A program made the position numbers and the translations under genes. Under the pieces are notes generated by a model that saw only the letters and a list, made by a program, of their open reading frames with translations, ran no database searches and was not told the origin of the DNA. This document shows positions 17,326-25,231 of a stretch of 64,000 bases of DNA, piece by piece (positions within the stretch are counted from its first letter, which is position 1; every line of letters begins with the position of its first letter). This DNA comes from Devosia sp. Root685. GTDB lineage: Bacteria; Pseudomonadota; Alphaproteobacteria; Rhizobiales; Devosiaceae. The stretch spans positions 808,871-872,870 of the forward strand of contig NZ_LMHK01000001.1 of NCBI RefSeq assembly GCF_001427875.1. Direction: 5' to 3'.

Positions 17326-17763
17326 ATGGCAAAGCACGTTCTCGTCCTCAATGGCCCGAACCTCAACATGCTCGGCAAGCGCGAGCCCGGAATCTACGGC
17401 GCGCAGACCCTGGCCGACGTGGAGGCCATTTGCAGGGCCGCCGGCGACGAATTCGGCCTATCCATAGATTTCCGCCAATCCAATCACGAAGGCGAACTGG
17501 TCACCTGGATCCAGGAAACGCTCGGCAATGCCGACGGCATCCTGATCAATCCCGGCGCCTATTCGCATACTTCGGTGGCAATTTACGACGCGCTCAAGGC
17601 CGTCTCCCTGCCGGTTGCGGAAGTCCATATCAGCAATATTCATCAGCGCGAGGCCTTCCGGCACCACTCTTATGTGTCGGCAGTCGCCTTTGGCGTCATT
17701 TGCGGCTTTGGTACGCTGGGGTATAGATTGGCCCTGGAAGCCATGGCTCAAAAACTCGCATAA
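17326..17763 (+). CDS. aroQ: 3-dehydroquinate dehydratase, type II
   Basis: A 145-residue enzyme converting 3-dehydroquinate to 3-dehydroshikimate in the shikimate pathway, acting as a dodecamer. ATG 17326 gives the standard N-terminus '[20 protein letters not shown]'; an in-frame extension to 17287 has no support. Active-site residues are visible: the catalytic Tyr in 'EPGIYGAQT', 'QSNHEGELV', '[16 protein letters not shown]', '[16 protein letters not shown]' with the catalytic His, and a late Arg (GYRLALEAM). The length is exactly typical. accB follows after 32 bases, so aroQ, accB and accC are probably one operon. Confidence 0.97.
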   Translation: MAKHVLVLNGPNLNMLGKREPGIYGAQTLADVEAICRAAGDEFGLSIDFRQSNHEGELVTWIQETLGNADGILINPGAYSHTSVAIYDALKAVSLPVAEVHISNIHQREAFRHHSYVSAVAFGVICGFGTLGYRLALEAMAQKLA

Positions 17764-17795
17764 CGCTTCGACTGGAAGCCGGGAGACCGACAAGA

Positions 17796-18287
17796 ATGAC
17801 CAAGTCATCGCAGGTGGATCAGGACCTGATCCGCGCCATCGCCGAACTGCTCAATAAGGAAAATCTCGCAGAAATCGAGATCGAGCACGAAGAGGGCTTC
17901 CGGGTCCGTGTCACGCGCTCCTATCCGGTCGAAGCACCGGCTTATGCGCCTGCCCCGCAGTATTTTGCGCCGCCGGCAGCGCCAGCCGCGCCCGCAGCAG
18001 CGTCGGTCGTTCCGGCCGCTGCCCCCGCCACCAAGGAAGACCTCGCTGCCAATCCGGGCACGCTGACTTCGCCGATGGTGGGCACGGCCTATCGGTCCGC
18101 CGAACCGGGCAAGCCGATGTTCGTCGATGTCGGCACCAAGGTGACCGAAGGCCAGACGGTTCTCATCATCGAAGCGATGAAGACCATGAACCAGATTCCG
18201 GCGCATCGCTCGGGTACGGTGACCCGTGTTCTCGTCGAGGACGCGCAGCCGGTCGAATATGGCGAGCCGCTCGTCGTCATCGAGTAA
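17796..18287 (+). CDS. accB: acetyl-CoA carboxylase biotin carboxyl carrier protein
   Basis: A 163-residue BCCP carrying carboxybiotin between AccC and AccAD in the first committed step of fatty acid synthesis. The N-terminal helix (1-30) mediates assembly. A Pro/Ala-rich linker (about 45-80) leads to the biotinyl domain (88-163). Lys129 in '[12 protein letters not shown]' is the biotinylation site, and the 'thumb' segment (about 95-107, '[12 protein letters not shown]') is present. It starts 32 bases after aroQ and is followed by accC after 14 bases. Confidence 0.97.
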   Translation: MTKSSQVDQDLIRAIAELLNKENLAEIEIEHEEGFRVRVTRSYPVEAPAYAPAPQYFAPPAAPAAPAAASVVPAAAPATKEDLAANPGTLTSPMVGTAYRSAEPGKPMFVDVGTKVTEGQTVLIIEAMKTMNQIPAHRSGTVTRVLVEDAQPVEYGEPLVVIE

Positions 18288-18301
18288 GGAGGGACTTTCA
18301 C

Positions 18302-19648
18302 GTGTTCCAGAAAGTCCTGATCGCCAATCGCGGCGAAATCGCCCTGCGCATCCTGCGCGCCTGCAAGGAACTGGGTATCCAGACCGTTGCCGTGCACTCG
18401 ACGGCTGACGCCAATGCCATGCATGTGCGCCTTGCCGACGAAAGCGTCTGCATCGGCCCCAACTCGGCCAAGGACAGCTATCTCAATATCCCGTCCATTC
18501 TCGCGGCCTGCGAGATCACGGGGGCGGATGCGGTGCATCCGGGCTACGGCTTCCTCTCGGAAAACGCCCGTTTTGCAAAGATTCTTGGCGAGCACAATGT
18601 GACCTTTATCGGTCCGTCGGCGCACCATATCGAAATCATGGGTGACAAGATCACCGCCAAGAAGACGGCGGTTGAGCTGGGCATTCCTGTGGTTCCGGGT
18701 TCGGCTGGCGCGGTCGAAACAGAGGCCGATGCGCTCAAGACCGCCAAGGAAATCGGCTATCCGGTTTTGATCAAGGCGACGGCCGGCGGTGGCGGACGCG
18801 GCATGAAGGTGGCGCAGACCGAAGCCAATGTGCTCGAAGCCTGGTCGACGGCCCGCACGGAAGCCAAGGCGGCCTTCGGCAACGATTCCGTCTATATGGA
18901 AAAGTACCTCGGCAAGCCGCGCCATATCGAAGTGCAGGTGCTAGGCGACGGCCAGGGCAATGCGGTGCACCTCGGCGTGCGCGACTGCTCGCTGCAGCGG
19001 CGGCACCAGAAGGTGTGGGAAGAGGCCGGCGGCCCGACCATTGCACCCGAAGAGCGCGACCAGATCGGCGAAGTTTGCGCTGTCGCCATGCGCAAGCTGA
19101 AATATTCGGGCGCGGGGACGATCGAGTTCCTCTACGAAAACGGCGAGTTCTATTTCATCGAAATGAACACCCGCCTGCAGGTGGAGCACCCGGTTACCGA
19201 GCGCATCACCGGCATCGATATCGTCTATGAGCAGATCAGCGTCGCTTCGGGCGAAAAGCTGTCGATGACGCAGGATCAGGTGCAGTTCTATGGCCACGCC
19301 ATCGAAGTGCGCATCAATGCCGAAGATCCGCAGACCTTTGCGCCCTCGCCGGGCACGATCACCTTCTATCACCCCGCGGGTGGTGTTGGCGTGCGGGTCG
19401 ATTCGGCGGTCTATCAGGGCTATAAAATCCCGCCCTATTATGACTCGCTGATCGGCAAGCTGATCGTTTATGGCCGCACGCGCGAGGAATGCCTCAAGCG
19501 CTTGAGCCGTGCGATCGACGAGTTCGTGGTGGACGGGGTGAAAACCACCCTGCCCCTGTTCCAGCGGTTGATCAAGCAGCCCGACATCATTGCCGGCAAC
19601 TATGACATTCACTGGCTCGAAAAATTCCTGGCTGAGAACAAGGTCTGA
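18302..19648 (+). CDS. accC: acetyl-CoA carboxylase, biotin carboxylase subunit
   Basis: A 448-residue ATP-grasp enzyme that carboxylates biotin on AccB using ATP and bicarbonate. The start is GTG 18302, with AAGGAGGGA upstream. It has the biotin carboxylase N-terminal domain ('FQKVLIANRGEIALRILRAC'), the ATP-grasp domain with the Gly-rich loop 'KATAGGGGRGMKVA' and 'IEMNTRLQVEHPVTE' (metal and ATP ligands), and a biotin_carb_C domain with 'RINAEDP' and 'YYDSLIGKLI'. The length is normal for the bacterial subunit. It is in an operon after accB and ends at a terminator. Confidence 0.98.
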   Translation: MFQKVLIANRGEIALRILRACKELGIQTVAVHSTADANAMHVRLADESVCIGPNSAKDSYLNIPSILAACEITGADAVHPGYGFLSENARFAKILGEHNVTFIGPSAHHIEIMGDKITAKKTAVELGIPVVPGSAGAVETEADALKTAKEIGYPVLIKATAGGGGRGMKVAQTEANVLEAWSTARTEAKAAFGNDSVYMEKYLGKPRHIEVQVLGDGQGNAVHLGVRDCSLQRRHQKVWEEAGGPTIAPEERDQIGEVCAVAMRKLKYSGAGTIEFLYENGEFYFIEMNTRLQVEHPVTERITGIDIVYEQISVASGEKLSMTQDQVQFYGHAIEVRINAEDPQTFAPSPGTITFYHPAGGVGVRVDSAVYQGYKIPPYYDSLIGKLIVYGRTREECLKRLSRAIDEFVVDGVKTTLPLFQRLIKQPDIIAGNYDIHWLEKFLAENKV

Positions 19649-19655
19649 TTTTCTA

Positions 19656-19684
19656 AAAAAGGGGCGCTCTGCGCCCCTTTCCAT
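19656..19684 (+). terminator. Rho-independent terminator after accC
   Basis: AAAAAAGGGGCGC-TCT-GCGCCCCTTT is a perfect GC stem with a three-base loop and a short T-run, between the accC stop and the aat start at 19699. Confidence 0.85.
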
Positions 19685-19698
19685 TGTGCTGACTGAGC

Positions 19699-20334
19699 AT
19701 GGCCCGCCCCACCGATCCTTTCGACATCGAGGTGACGCCCGAACTGATTGTTCGGGCCTATCGCGCCGGCATCTTCCCAATGGCGGAGGATGCGACGGAC
19801 GACGACCTGTTCTGGGTGAGCCCGGAACTGCGGGGGATCATGCCGCTCGATGGCTTTCATGCTTCCAATAGCCTCAAAAAGGCCATGCGGAAATCGGGCT
19901 GGGATATTCGCGTCGACACGGACTGGGACGGGATCATCGAAGGCTGTGCGACGGTCGGGGAGGATCGTTCCACCACCTGGATCAATGGGACCATCCGGGC
20001 GGTCTATGGCGAGCTGTTCCGGCGCGGAGTGGCGCATACGGTGGAAGTCTGGGACGGGACCGACCTCGTGGGCGGGCTTTATGGGCTGGCCATTGGCGGC
20101 GCGTTCTTTGGGGAATCCATGTTTCACCGGCGGACCGACGCCAGCAAGATGGCCATGGCGCATCTGGTCGGGCGGCTGAATGCCGGCGGGTTTCAATTGC
20201 TCGACACCCAGTTCGTAACGCCGCATCTGGCTTCGCTCGGGGGCGTGGAAATTTTGCGCGCGGAATATGAGGACAAGCTGGCGGCAGCGCTGACGGTCAA
20301 GGGAAAATGGGGAGCCTTGGATGAATCCGCGTGA
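19699..20334 (+). CDS. aat: leucyl/phenylalanyl-tRNA--protein transferase
   Basis: A 211-residue enzyme that adds Leu or Phe from aminoacyl-tRNA to proteins with N-terminal Arg or Lys, marking them for ClpS/ClpAP (N-degron pathway). Family hallmarks are 'ELIVRAYRAGIFPMAED', 'DLFWVSPELRGIMPLDGFH', 'GLYGLAIGGAFFGESMFHRRTDASKMA' and the late 'GFQLLDTQFVTPHLASLGG'. Length and GNAT-like core are normal. It is downstream of accBC, the common order in related bacteria, but separated by a terminator. Its last 14 bases overlap the next gene. Confidence 0.96.
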   Translation: MARPTDPFDIEVTPELIVRAYRAGIFPMAEDATDDDLFWVSPELRGIMPLDGFHASNSLKKAMRKSGWDIRVDTDWDGIIEGCATVGEDRSTTWINGTIRAVYGELFRRGVAHTVEVWDGTDLVGGLYGLAIGGAFFGESMFHRRTDASKMAMAHLVGRLNAGGFQLLDTQFVTPHLASLGGVEILRAEYEDKLAAALTVKGKWGALDESA

Positions 20335-21094
20335 GCGACTGCCGCACCAATTGAAGTCTTTGCAGGCCCGGGAATGGGAGCCGATCACGATCGGGGAGTC
20401 GAAGGCTTCGGTCTGGCGGATCGCCATGGGCGAGAGTGCGTTGTTTTTGAAGGCCGAGCCAGCGCATGACTTGAGCGAAATGGCCGACGAGTTGTTGCGG
20501 CTCGACTATCTTGCCGAGATGGGATTTCCGGCGCCGCGGGTGGTCGATCATGTCATTGGCGACGACTTCAACTGGCTTCTCATGACGGCGGTAAAAGGCA
20601 GGGATTTGACTCACCTGGGGGACGAACCTCAGGTTTTGATTCAAGTGCTGGCGGACGGATTGAAGCGGCTGCATGCGCTTGATCCGGCCAATTGTCCGTT
20701 CGATCATTCGCTTGCCCGGCGGCTTGCCGATGCCGAAGCCAATGTGTTGGCGGGACGGATCGACGAGACGGATTTTGACGACGAGCGGAACGGCTGGACG
20801 GGCCAGCAGGTGTTCGACTGGCTGGCGAGCAACCGGCCGGAAGAGACGAGCCACGTGGTGACGCATGGCGATGCGTGCCTGCCCAATTTTCTGGCGGATG
20901 GCAATCGGTTCGGCGGGGTGGTCGATTGTGCGCGGCTCGGTGTGGCGGATCGCTGGCAAGACCTGGCGCTGGCGTGCCGAAGCCTCGAATTCAATGGCGG
21001 CAAGGATTTTGTGGAAGAGTTCCTTGCCGCCTATGGGGCGGAGTTCGATGCCGAGCGCTATGCGTTTTATTGCGCGATGGACGAGTTGTTTTAG
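20321..21094 (+). CDS. APH(3')-like aminoglycoside phosphotransferase
   Basis: A 257-residue kinase-fold protein. The pattern follows APH(3') enzymes closely: 'SVWRIAMGESALFLKAEP' with the ATP lysine (Lys44), 'VVTHGDACLPNFLAD' with the catalytic Asp184, 'GVVDCARLGVADRWQDLALACRSL' with the metal-binding Asp202, and a C-terminal 'YAFYCAMDELF' like the 'YRLLDEFF' ending of APH(3'). APH(3') enzymes phosphorylate the 3'-OH of kanamycin/neomycin; a related cellular substrate is equally possible for a chromosomal copy. It overlaps aat by 14 bases, so translation is coupled. Whether it confers resistance is untested. Confidence 0.85.
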   Translation: MNPRERLPHQLKSLQAREWEPITIGESKASVWRIAMGESALFLKAEPAHDLSEMADELLRLDYLAEMGFPAPRVVDHVIGDDFNWLLMTAVKGRDLTHLGDEPQVLIQVLADGLKRLHALDPANCPFDHSLARRLADAEANVLAGRIDETDFDDERNGWTGQQVFDWLASNRPEETSHVVTHGDACLPNFLADGNRFGGVVDCARLGVADRWQDLALACRSLEFNGGKDFVEEFLAAYGAEFDAERYAFYCAMDELF

Positions 21095-21115
21095 TTTTAG
21101 CCTCCACTCGCCCGC

Positions 21116-21167
21116 CCTCGTGGTTCGAGGCTGCGCTGCGCTTCGCGCCTCACCATGAGGTCTTCTG
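21116..21167. repeat. dispersed repeat, family C, copy 1
   Basis: CCTCGTGGTTCGAGG (a 6-bp hairpin) followed by GCGCTTCGC and CCTCACCATGAGG (a second hairpin). It is shared with 25156-25208 and 55587-55640, and as a half copy at 50185-50205. It sits between convergent gene ends of the APH-like and DUF2155 genes. Confidence 0.88.
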
Positions 21168-21266
21168 ACTAGTGCACGTCTAGAGAGTTCAGTTCCTGAG
21201 CCTCAAGACCAGCGTCTCGGGCGCCGCCAATAGCATTTGGTTGTCATTCGACACGGTCGAGAAAGA

Positions 21267-21686
21267 TTATCGCTGGTCCGGCGGGGGAACGTTGGTGCTG
21301 GTTTTGCACTCGATCAGCCAGACATCGTAGACGGGGTGATCGACAGCGTTAAGAGCCGGGCTATCGGCGAACATCCAGCCCGTGAAGATGCGCTTGGCGG
21401 TGCCATCGAGCGAGCGTTGATCGACTTCGAGGAAGGCGGAGGTGCGCTGGAGCGTATCCGTCGCGGGGCGATCGTAGCAGGCGCGTGGGGTGATCTCGAG
21501 GGCGCCAAAAAGTACGGTCTCGCCGATATAGACGTCAAAGCGCGTGATGCGGCCGGTGATCTTGTCGAGGCCGGCAAGGGTCGCGACAGGATGAGCCATG
21601 GGCTGGGCGCTGACGGGCGCAACGGCAAGCGCCAGCCCGAAGAAGGCCAGCGCTGCGAAAAGGCGGGAGAGGACGCGCAGAGGCAT
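21267..21686 (-). CDS. DUF2155 domain-containing secreted protein
   Basis: A 139-residue protein with a signal peptide ('VLSRLFAALAFFGLALAVAPVSAQ'). The DUF2155 core follows: 'ATLAGLDKITGRITRFDVYIGETVLFGALEITPRACYDRPATDTLQ' with a conserved Cys, then 'FTGWMFADSPALNAVDHPVYDVWLIECK' with a second Cys. It resembles a small periplasmic beta-domain. The function is not known. It lies six bases after the NDUFA12-like gene on the same strand, a pairing typical of alphaproteobacteria, so the two are almost surely one operon. Confidence 0.9.
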   Translation of the reverse strand: MPLRVLSRLFAALAFFGLALAVAPVSAQPMAHPVATLAGLDKITGRITRFDVYIGETVLFGALEITPRACYDRPATDTLQRTSAFLEVDQRSLDGTAKRIFTGWMFADSPALNAVDHPVYDVWLIECKTSTNVPPPDQR

Positions 21687-21692
21687 GGGCCC

Positions 21693-22091
21693 TTATTCGG
21701 GCGACCAGGCCTGATAGTCGCCAGTGACGCGCGGACGCTCGCCGCTTTTGAGAAGGCTGCCATCAGGACGATAGGCTTCAGCGGTGCCGGTAAGGTTGGC
21801 CTGATGCGGCTTTTCCCAGGCGCGCGGCTTGTAGTTCGCGTCGGTCGGGACAACGTCGGTGCGGTGGTGCATCCAGCCGTGCCAGCCGGGCGGAATAGCC
21901 GAGGCGTCGGCGTAACCGGCATAGGTCACATAGCGCCGGTTGGCCTTCTTGTCCTGATAGTAACGGTTGCCGAATTCATCGGAGCCGACATAGTTGCCGA
22001 AGCGCTTGATCCAGAGACGCGTTCCCCAGGTCTGGCCACGCCACCAGGCGAAGATTTCAGTGAGGAATTGCTTGGTATCAGACTTGGCCAC
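21693..22091 (-). CDS. NADH:ubiquinone oxidoreductase accessory subunit, NDUFA12 family
   Basis: A 132-residue homologue of the mitochondrial complex I subunit NDUFA12 (B17.2), an accessory subunit shared by mitochondria and alphaproteobacteria. It binds at the matrix/cytoplasmic arm near the Q module. Diagnostic features are 'GTRLWIKRFGNYVGSDEFGNRYYQDK', 'RRYVTYAGYADASAIPPGWHGWMHHRTD' and 'KPRAWEKPHQANLTGTAEAYRPDGSLL'. No signal peptide or membrane segment is seen. It is the first gene of a two-gene unit with DUF2155. The main nuo operon is not in this window. Confidence 0.95.
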   Translation of the reverse strand: MAKSDTKQFLTEIFAWWRGQTWGTRLWIKRFGNYVGSDEFGNRYYQDKKANRRYVTYAGYADASAIPPGWHGWMHHRTDVVPTDANYKPRAWEKPHQANLTGTAEAYRPDGSLLKSGERPRVTGDYQAWSPE

Positions 22092-22279
22092 GAGACGATT
22101 CCGCTCAACAGGAACGATATGTCTGGCGGTTTATCACGCGCGCCGCGAGGAGCCTAGACCAAAGCGACGCATTTTGGCTGCAACTTGGCGCGAGGGATGT
22201 CTGGTTCACCGACCTGCCCCCTATTTCCCGTCACAGGACAGGTCTAAGCTGGAACTTCGGCCAGCGAGAGGAGACAGCC

Positions 22280-22696
22280 ATGACCGTACGTCTCAATCCC
22301 TATATCAGCTTCCACAAAAATGCCCGCGAAGCGCTTGCCTTTTATCATTCCGTTTTCGGCGGCGAGATGCATCTGTCCACTTACGCCGAGGGTGGCATGC
22401 CGCACGATCCGGCCGAAGGGCAGAAGATCATGCATGGGCAGCTCGACGCGCCCAATGGCATGACGCTGATGATCTCGGACGCCCCGGCGGGCATGCCCAT
22501 ACCCAACCAGAGCAATATTTCCGTATCACTGAGCGGGGACGACGAGACCTTGCTGCGTGGCTACTGGAATGGCCTGGCCGCTGGCGGGCAGCCGACGATG
22601 CCGCTGGAAAAGGCGCCCTGGGGCGATACTTTTGGCATGCTGGTCGACAAATTCGGCGTGAGCTGGATGGTCAACATCGCGGGCCAGCGGGGCTGA
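22280..22696 (+). CDS. VOC family protein, PhnB-like
   Basis: A 138-residue protein of the PhnB/'3-demethylubiquinone methyltransferase-like' VOC group, with pattern 'LNPYISFHKNAREALAFYHSVFGGEM', 'MHGQLDAPNGMTLMISDAP', 'NISVSLSGDDETLLRGYWNGLA' and 'WGDTFGMLVDKFGVSWMVNIA'. GAGAGGAGA lies before ATG 22280. These proteins are dimers with a metal or small-molecule site; no substrate is established for most. It is followed after 122 bases by an unrelated acidic protein. Confidence 0.88.
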   Translation: MTVRLNPYISFHKNAREALAFYHSVFGGEMHLSTYAEGGMPHDPAEGQKIMHGQLDAPNGMTLMISDAPAGMPIPNQSNISVSLSGDDETLLRGYWNGLAAGGQPTMPLEKAPWGDTFGMLVDKFGVSWMVNIAGQRG

Positions 22697-22818
22697 CCAC
22701 ACAAAGGCAGGTCTTCGGGCCCGCCGCCCCTTTTCTCGATCACATTTGCGTCGCGCAGGCGAACCCACGCACTGCCGCGGCGTTGTGCCGTCATCTCGCA
22801 CAGACAGGGAGATGTGAA

Positions 22819-23298
22819 ATGGCACAGATGCATCACCGCGGCGAACTGGTGCCGCAGGAAACCAATTTCGACAATGCCGACCAGGCGGGTATCGCACAGC
22901 CCTATAGCCAGAGCGAAATCGAGGACCTGCTCTATGGCGACGACCGGCCGGTCAACGCGCGGCTGGCGCGGCTGCGCGAAATGCTCGAGGAGTCAGCCAT
23001 TCGCGAAAGCGGCGACTGGGGCGATGAAGACCCCGCTGCCATGCTGGACGAAATCGACCGGGCTATTGAAGAGCTGAGTGGAGATCGCGAGGCCAGCGAC
23101 GACAATCAGGGTATCGAAGATGTCGTGCTGGACGATCCGGCAAACCATTCCCATGCGCTTTCGCCCGACGATGTGGAAGCGCTGGAAGCACTTGCCGGCG
23201 AAAGCCTCGAAGATGAGGAAGACGGCTTTTACAATGAAGACGAAGACGGCCCAGCAGACGATGACCACTGGGCCGGCAGCGAGGAATTTCGGCACTAG
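22819..23298 (+). CDS. acidic hypothetical protein, 159 aa
   Basis: I do not recognise the family. ATG 22819 is chosen because AGGGAGA lies about seven bases upstream; the same frame stays open far upstream by composition only. The product is strongly acidic, with Asp/Glu-rich stretches at 'ESAIRESGDWGDEDPAAMLDEIDRAIEEL' and a C-terminal tail 'EDEEDGFYNEDEDGPADDDHW'. There are no cysteines, no signal peptide and no membrane segment, and much of it is probably disordered. A short helical region 'QSEIEDLLYGDDRPVNARLARLREML' could be an interaction motif. It stands alone, convergent with the SMP-30 gene. Confidence 0.7.
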   Translation: MAQMHHRGELVPQETNFDNADQAGIAQPYSQSEIEDLLYGDDRPVNARLARLREMLEESAIRESGDWGDEDPAAMLDEIDRAIEELSGDREASDDNQGIEDVVLDDPANHSHALSPDDVEALEALAGESLEDEEDGFYNEDEDGPADDDHWAGSEEFRH

Positions 23299-23325
23299 TT
23301 TTTACGCACATCTCCGGAAACCTGC

Positions 23326-24237
23326 TTAGGGCTTTTGCGCGCCGCTGGTGGCGAGGTAAATCGAATAGACCGAGGTGGTGGCGGTGATGAAAAGCCGGTT
23401 GCCCCTAGGGCCGCCGAAGGTGAGGTTAGCGACGCCCTCGGGCACGTTGATGCGGCCAAGTAGCGTGCCATCAGGCGCGTAGCAATGCACGGCGGGGCCA
23501 CCGCTGGTCCAGACATTGCCGTGGACGTCCACGCGCATGCCATCGGGCACGCCACTGGCGAGCGTGCAGAAATCGCGCCCATTAGCGAGCGTCTTGCCAT
23601 CCAGCACATCGAAAACGCGAATGACGCGCGGGTGGTCGAGCTTATGACTGGAGCCGGAATCGGCGATGTAGAGGCGTTTTTCGTCGGGCGAGAAAGCGAG
23701 GCCATTGGGCTGCCGGAAATCGGTGGCGATGGCAGTCAGGGAGCCGCTATCAGGATCAAGGCGATAGACGTTGTGGGTTGCCTGTTCGGGTTCGGCCTGA
23801 AAACCTTCATAATCCGAGAGAATGCCGTAGGTGGGGTCGGTGAACCAGACGCTGCCGCTCGAATGCACCACGACATCATTGGGTGAATTGAGGCGCTTGC
23901 CCTCGAAGCGGTCGGCGAGGACGGTAATAGTGCCATCGTATTCGGTGCGGGTGACGCGGCGGAGGCCGTGTTCGCAGGAGACGAGGCGGCCCTGGCGGTC
24001 GCGGGTATTACCGTTCGAGAAGTTGGAATCTGCGCGAAACACCGAGACAGTGCCGTCGGGCTGGTAGCGCATCATGCGGTGGTTGGGGATGTCGCTCCAG
24101 AGCAGATAGTCGCCATCCCTAAACCAGACCGGACCTTCGGCCCAGCGGCTGCCGGTATGGAGCTGCTCGAGCTGGGCGCTGCGAATGATGAGATCGCGAT
24201 ACCGCTCATCGATGACTTCGTGGACTGAACCGGACAT
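23326..24237 (-). CDS. SMP-30/gluconolactonase/LRE family protein
   Basis: A 303-residue six-bladed beta-propeller of the SMP-30/gluconolactonase family, likely hydrolysing a sugar lactone with a bound divalent metal. The start at 24237 is chosen for GAGGGGAAG immediately upstream; a longer frame to 24417 lacks one. Signature segments are 'GSRWAEGPVWFRDGDYLLWSDIPNHRMMRY' (metal Glu in EGPVW), 'LNSPNDVVVHSSGSVWFTDPTYG' (Asn) and 'NGLAFSPDEKRLYIADSG' (Asp). No signal peptide is seen, so it is cytoplasmic. It is monocistronic. Confidence 0.92.
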   Translation of the reverse strand: MSGSVHEVIDERYRDLIIRSAQLEQLHTGSRWAEGPVWFRDGDYLLWSDIPNHRMMRYQPDGTVSVFRADSNFSNGNTRDRQGRLVSCEHGLRRVTRTEYDGTITVLADRFEGKRLNSPNDVVVHSSGSVWFTDPTYGILSDYEGFQAEPEQATHNVYRLDPDSGSLTAIATDFRQPNGLAFSPDEKRLYIADSGSSHKLDHPRVIRVFDVLDGKTLANGRDFCTLASGVPDGMRVDVHGNVWTSGGPAVHCYAPDGTLLGRINVPEGVANLTFGGPRGNRLFITATTSVYSIYLATSGAQKP

Positions 24238-24429
24238 TTTCTTCCCCTCCGACGGCAGGAAAGATGTGCCCTGCCAAGACCCTGCCGCAAATGTGGCGGA
24301 CAAGGCAGAGGCGACCATAGTTGGGGGCAAAGCGAGCGGCAATGCCGAAGCGGAGCGGATTAACCTCACATCAGGCTCGCCGTGAGATTTTGGCGGCAAC
24401 CGGCCCCACGAGCCCAAAAAGGATTCCCA

Positions 24430-24918
24430 ATGAAAACCTCGTTTTTTCGTATCGCCGCCATCGGTGTCGCCCTTTCGGCCACGATCGCCATTGCCGGATG
24501 CTCGATGATGGGCATGGGCGGTAGCGCTGCGCCGACTGCCCTTGCCTCTGGCCTGACGGCCCGCATGGACCAGCCGGGCGCCCGGCTGGATCGGGCGCAG
24601 GCCGTCAACCTCGTCAATGCTTACCGCTCGACGCGTGGCGTTCCCGCGCTTGTTGCAGATAGCGGGCTTGATGGTACGGCGCAGGCTCTGGCCAACCAGT
24701 ATGCGCAGACCGACACGGCGCCAGCGACGCCGCAGGGCCTGACCGTGATGAAGCTCAGCGCAGGCTATGCCACCTTTGCCGATACGTTCTCGGGCTGGCG
24801 CAATAGCCCGGCCGACGCGGCGGGTCTGGTGGCGCAGGGCAGCAAGGCTGGTCTCGGCGTGGCGTACAGTGCGGCGTCGGGCTACGGCGTTTACTGGGTG
24901 CTCGTCGTTGGCAACTGA
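24430..24918 (+). CDS. CAP/SCP domain lipoprotein
   Basis: A 162-residue lipoprotein. Residues 1-22 form a lipoprotein signal with lipobox 'AIAGC' (Cys22), so it is membrane-anchored in the periplasm. From about 55 on it matches a CAP (CRISP/antigen 5/PR-1) domain: 'QAVNLVNAYRSTRGVPALVADSGLDGTAQALANQYAQ' and 'GWRNSPADAAGLVAQGSKAGLGVAYSAASGYGVYWVLVVG'. The His/Glu metal ligands of classical CAP proteins are not obvious. ATG 24430 is supported by the signal; earlier in-frame codons are not. Its stop overlaps the following TusA-like gene by 11 bases. Confidence 0.82.
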   Translation: MKTSFFRIAAIGVALSATIAIAGCSMMGMGGSAAPTALASGLTARMDQPGARLDRAQAVNLVNAYRSTRGVPALVADSGLDGTAQALANQYAQTDTAPATPQGLTVMKLSAGYATFADTFSGWRNSPADAAGLVAQGSKAGLGVAYSAASGYGVYWVLVVGN

Positions 24919-25129
24919 GCTGATCGATGCCAGGGGGCTGAAATGCCCCCTGCCCGTGCTGAAACTGGAAAAGAAGCTGGACGGATTGGCGCGGGGCAGC
25001 GGGCTGACGGTGCTCGCGACCGATCCGATGGCGGCGATCGATATTCCGCTCTATTGCCGCCAGCGGGGGCATGCTTGCGTGGCGAGCACGGAGGGGAATG
25101 TGCTGCGGTTTGAGATCGTGGTGGGCTGA
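24908..25129 (+). CDS. TusA family sulfurtransferase, TTG start
   Basis: A 73-residue TusA/SirA-like protein that carries persulfide sulfur on a conserved Cys, for tRNA thiolation, molybdenum cofactor or other sulfur delivery. The signature 'LIDARGLKCPLPVLKLEKKL' has the active Cys in the CPxP motif. The frame has no ATG or GTG at the right place; TTG 24908 with GGGTG upstream gives the family N-terminus. It overlaps the stop of the CAP lipoprotein gene by 11 bases, which suggests coupled translation. The neighbour gives no functional hint. Confidence 0.85.
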   Translation: MATELIDARGLKCPLPVLKLEKKLDGLARGSGLTVLATDPMAAIDIPLYCRQRGHACVASTEGNVLRFEIVVG

Positions 25130-25155
25130 AGGGCCGAGTAACGCACCGTGGCGCG

Positions 25156-25208
25156 CCCTCGTGGTTCGAGGGTCGGCTGCGCCTCCCACCCCACCATGAG
25201 GGCTACTG
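25156..25208. repeat. dispersed repeat, family C, copy 2
   Basis: CCCTCGTGGTTCGAGGG followed by GGCTGCGCC and CCACCATGAGGGCTACTGG, the same two-hairpin unit as 21116-21167 and 55587-55640. It lies between convergent TusA and DD-carboxypeptidase gene ends. Confidence 0.88.
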
Positions 25209-25231
25209 GAAATTGGGAGCGGCGCTCCAAA

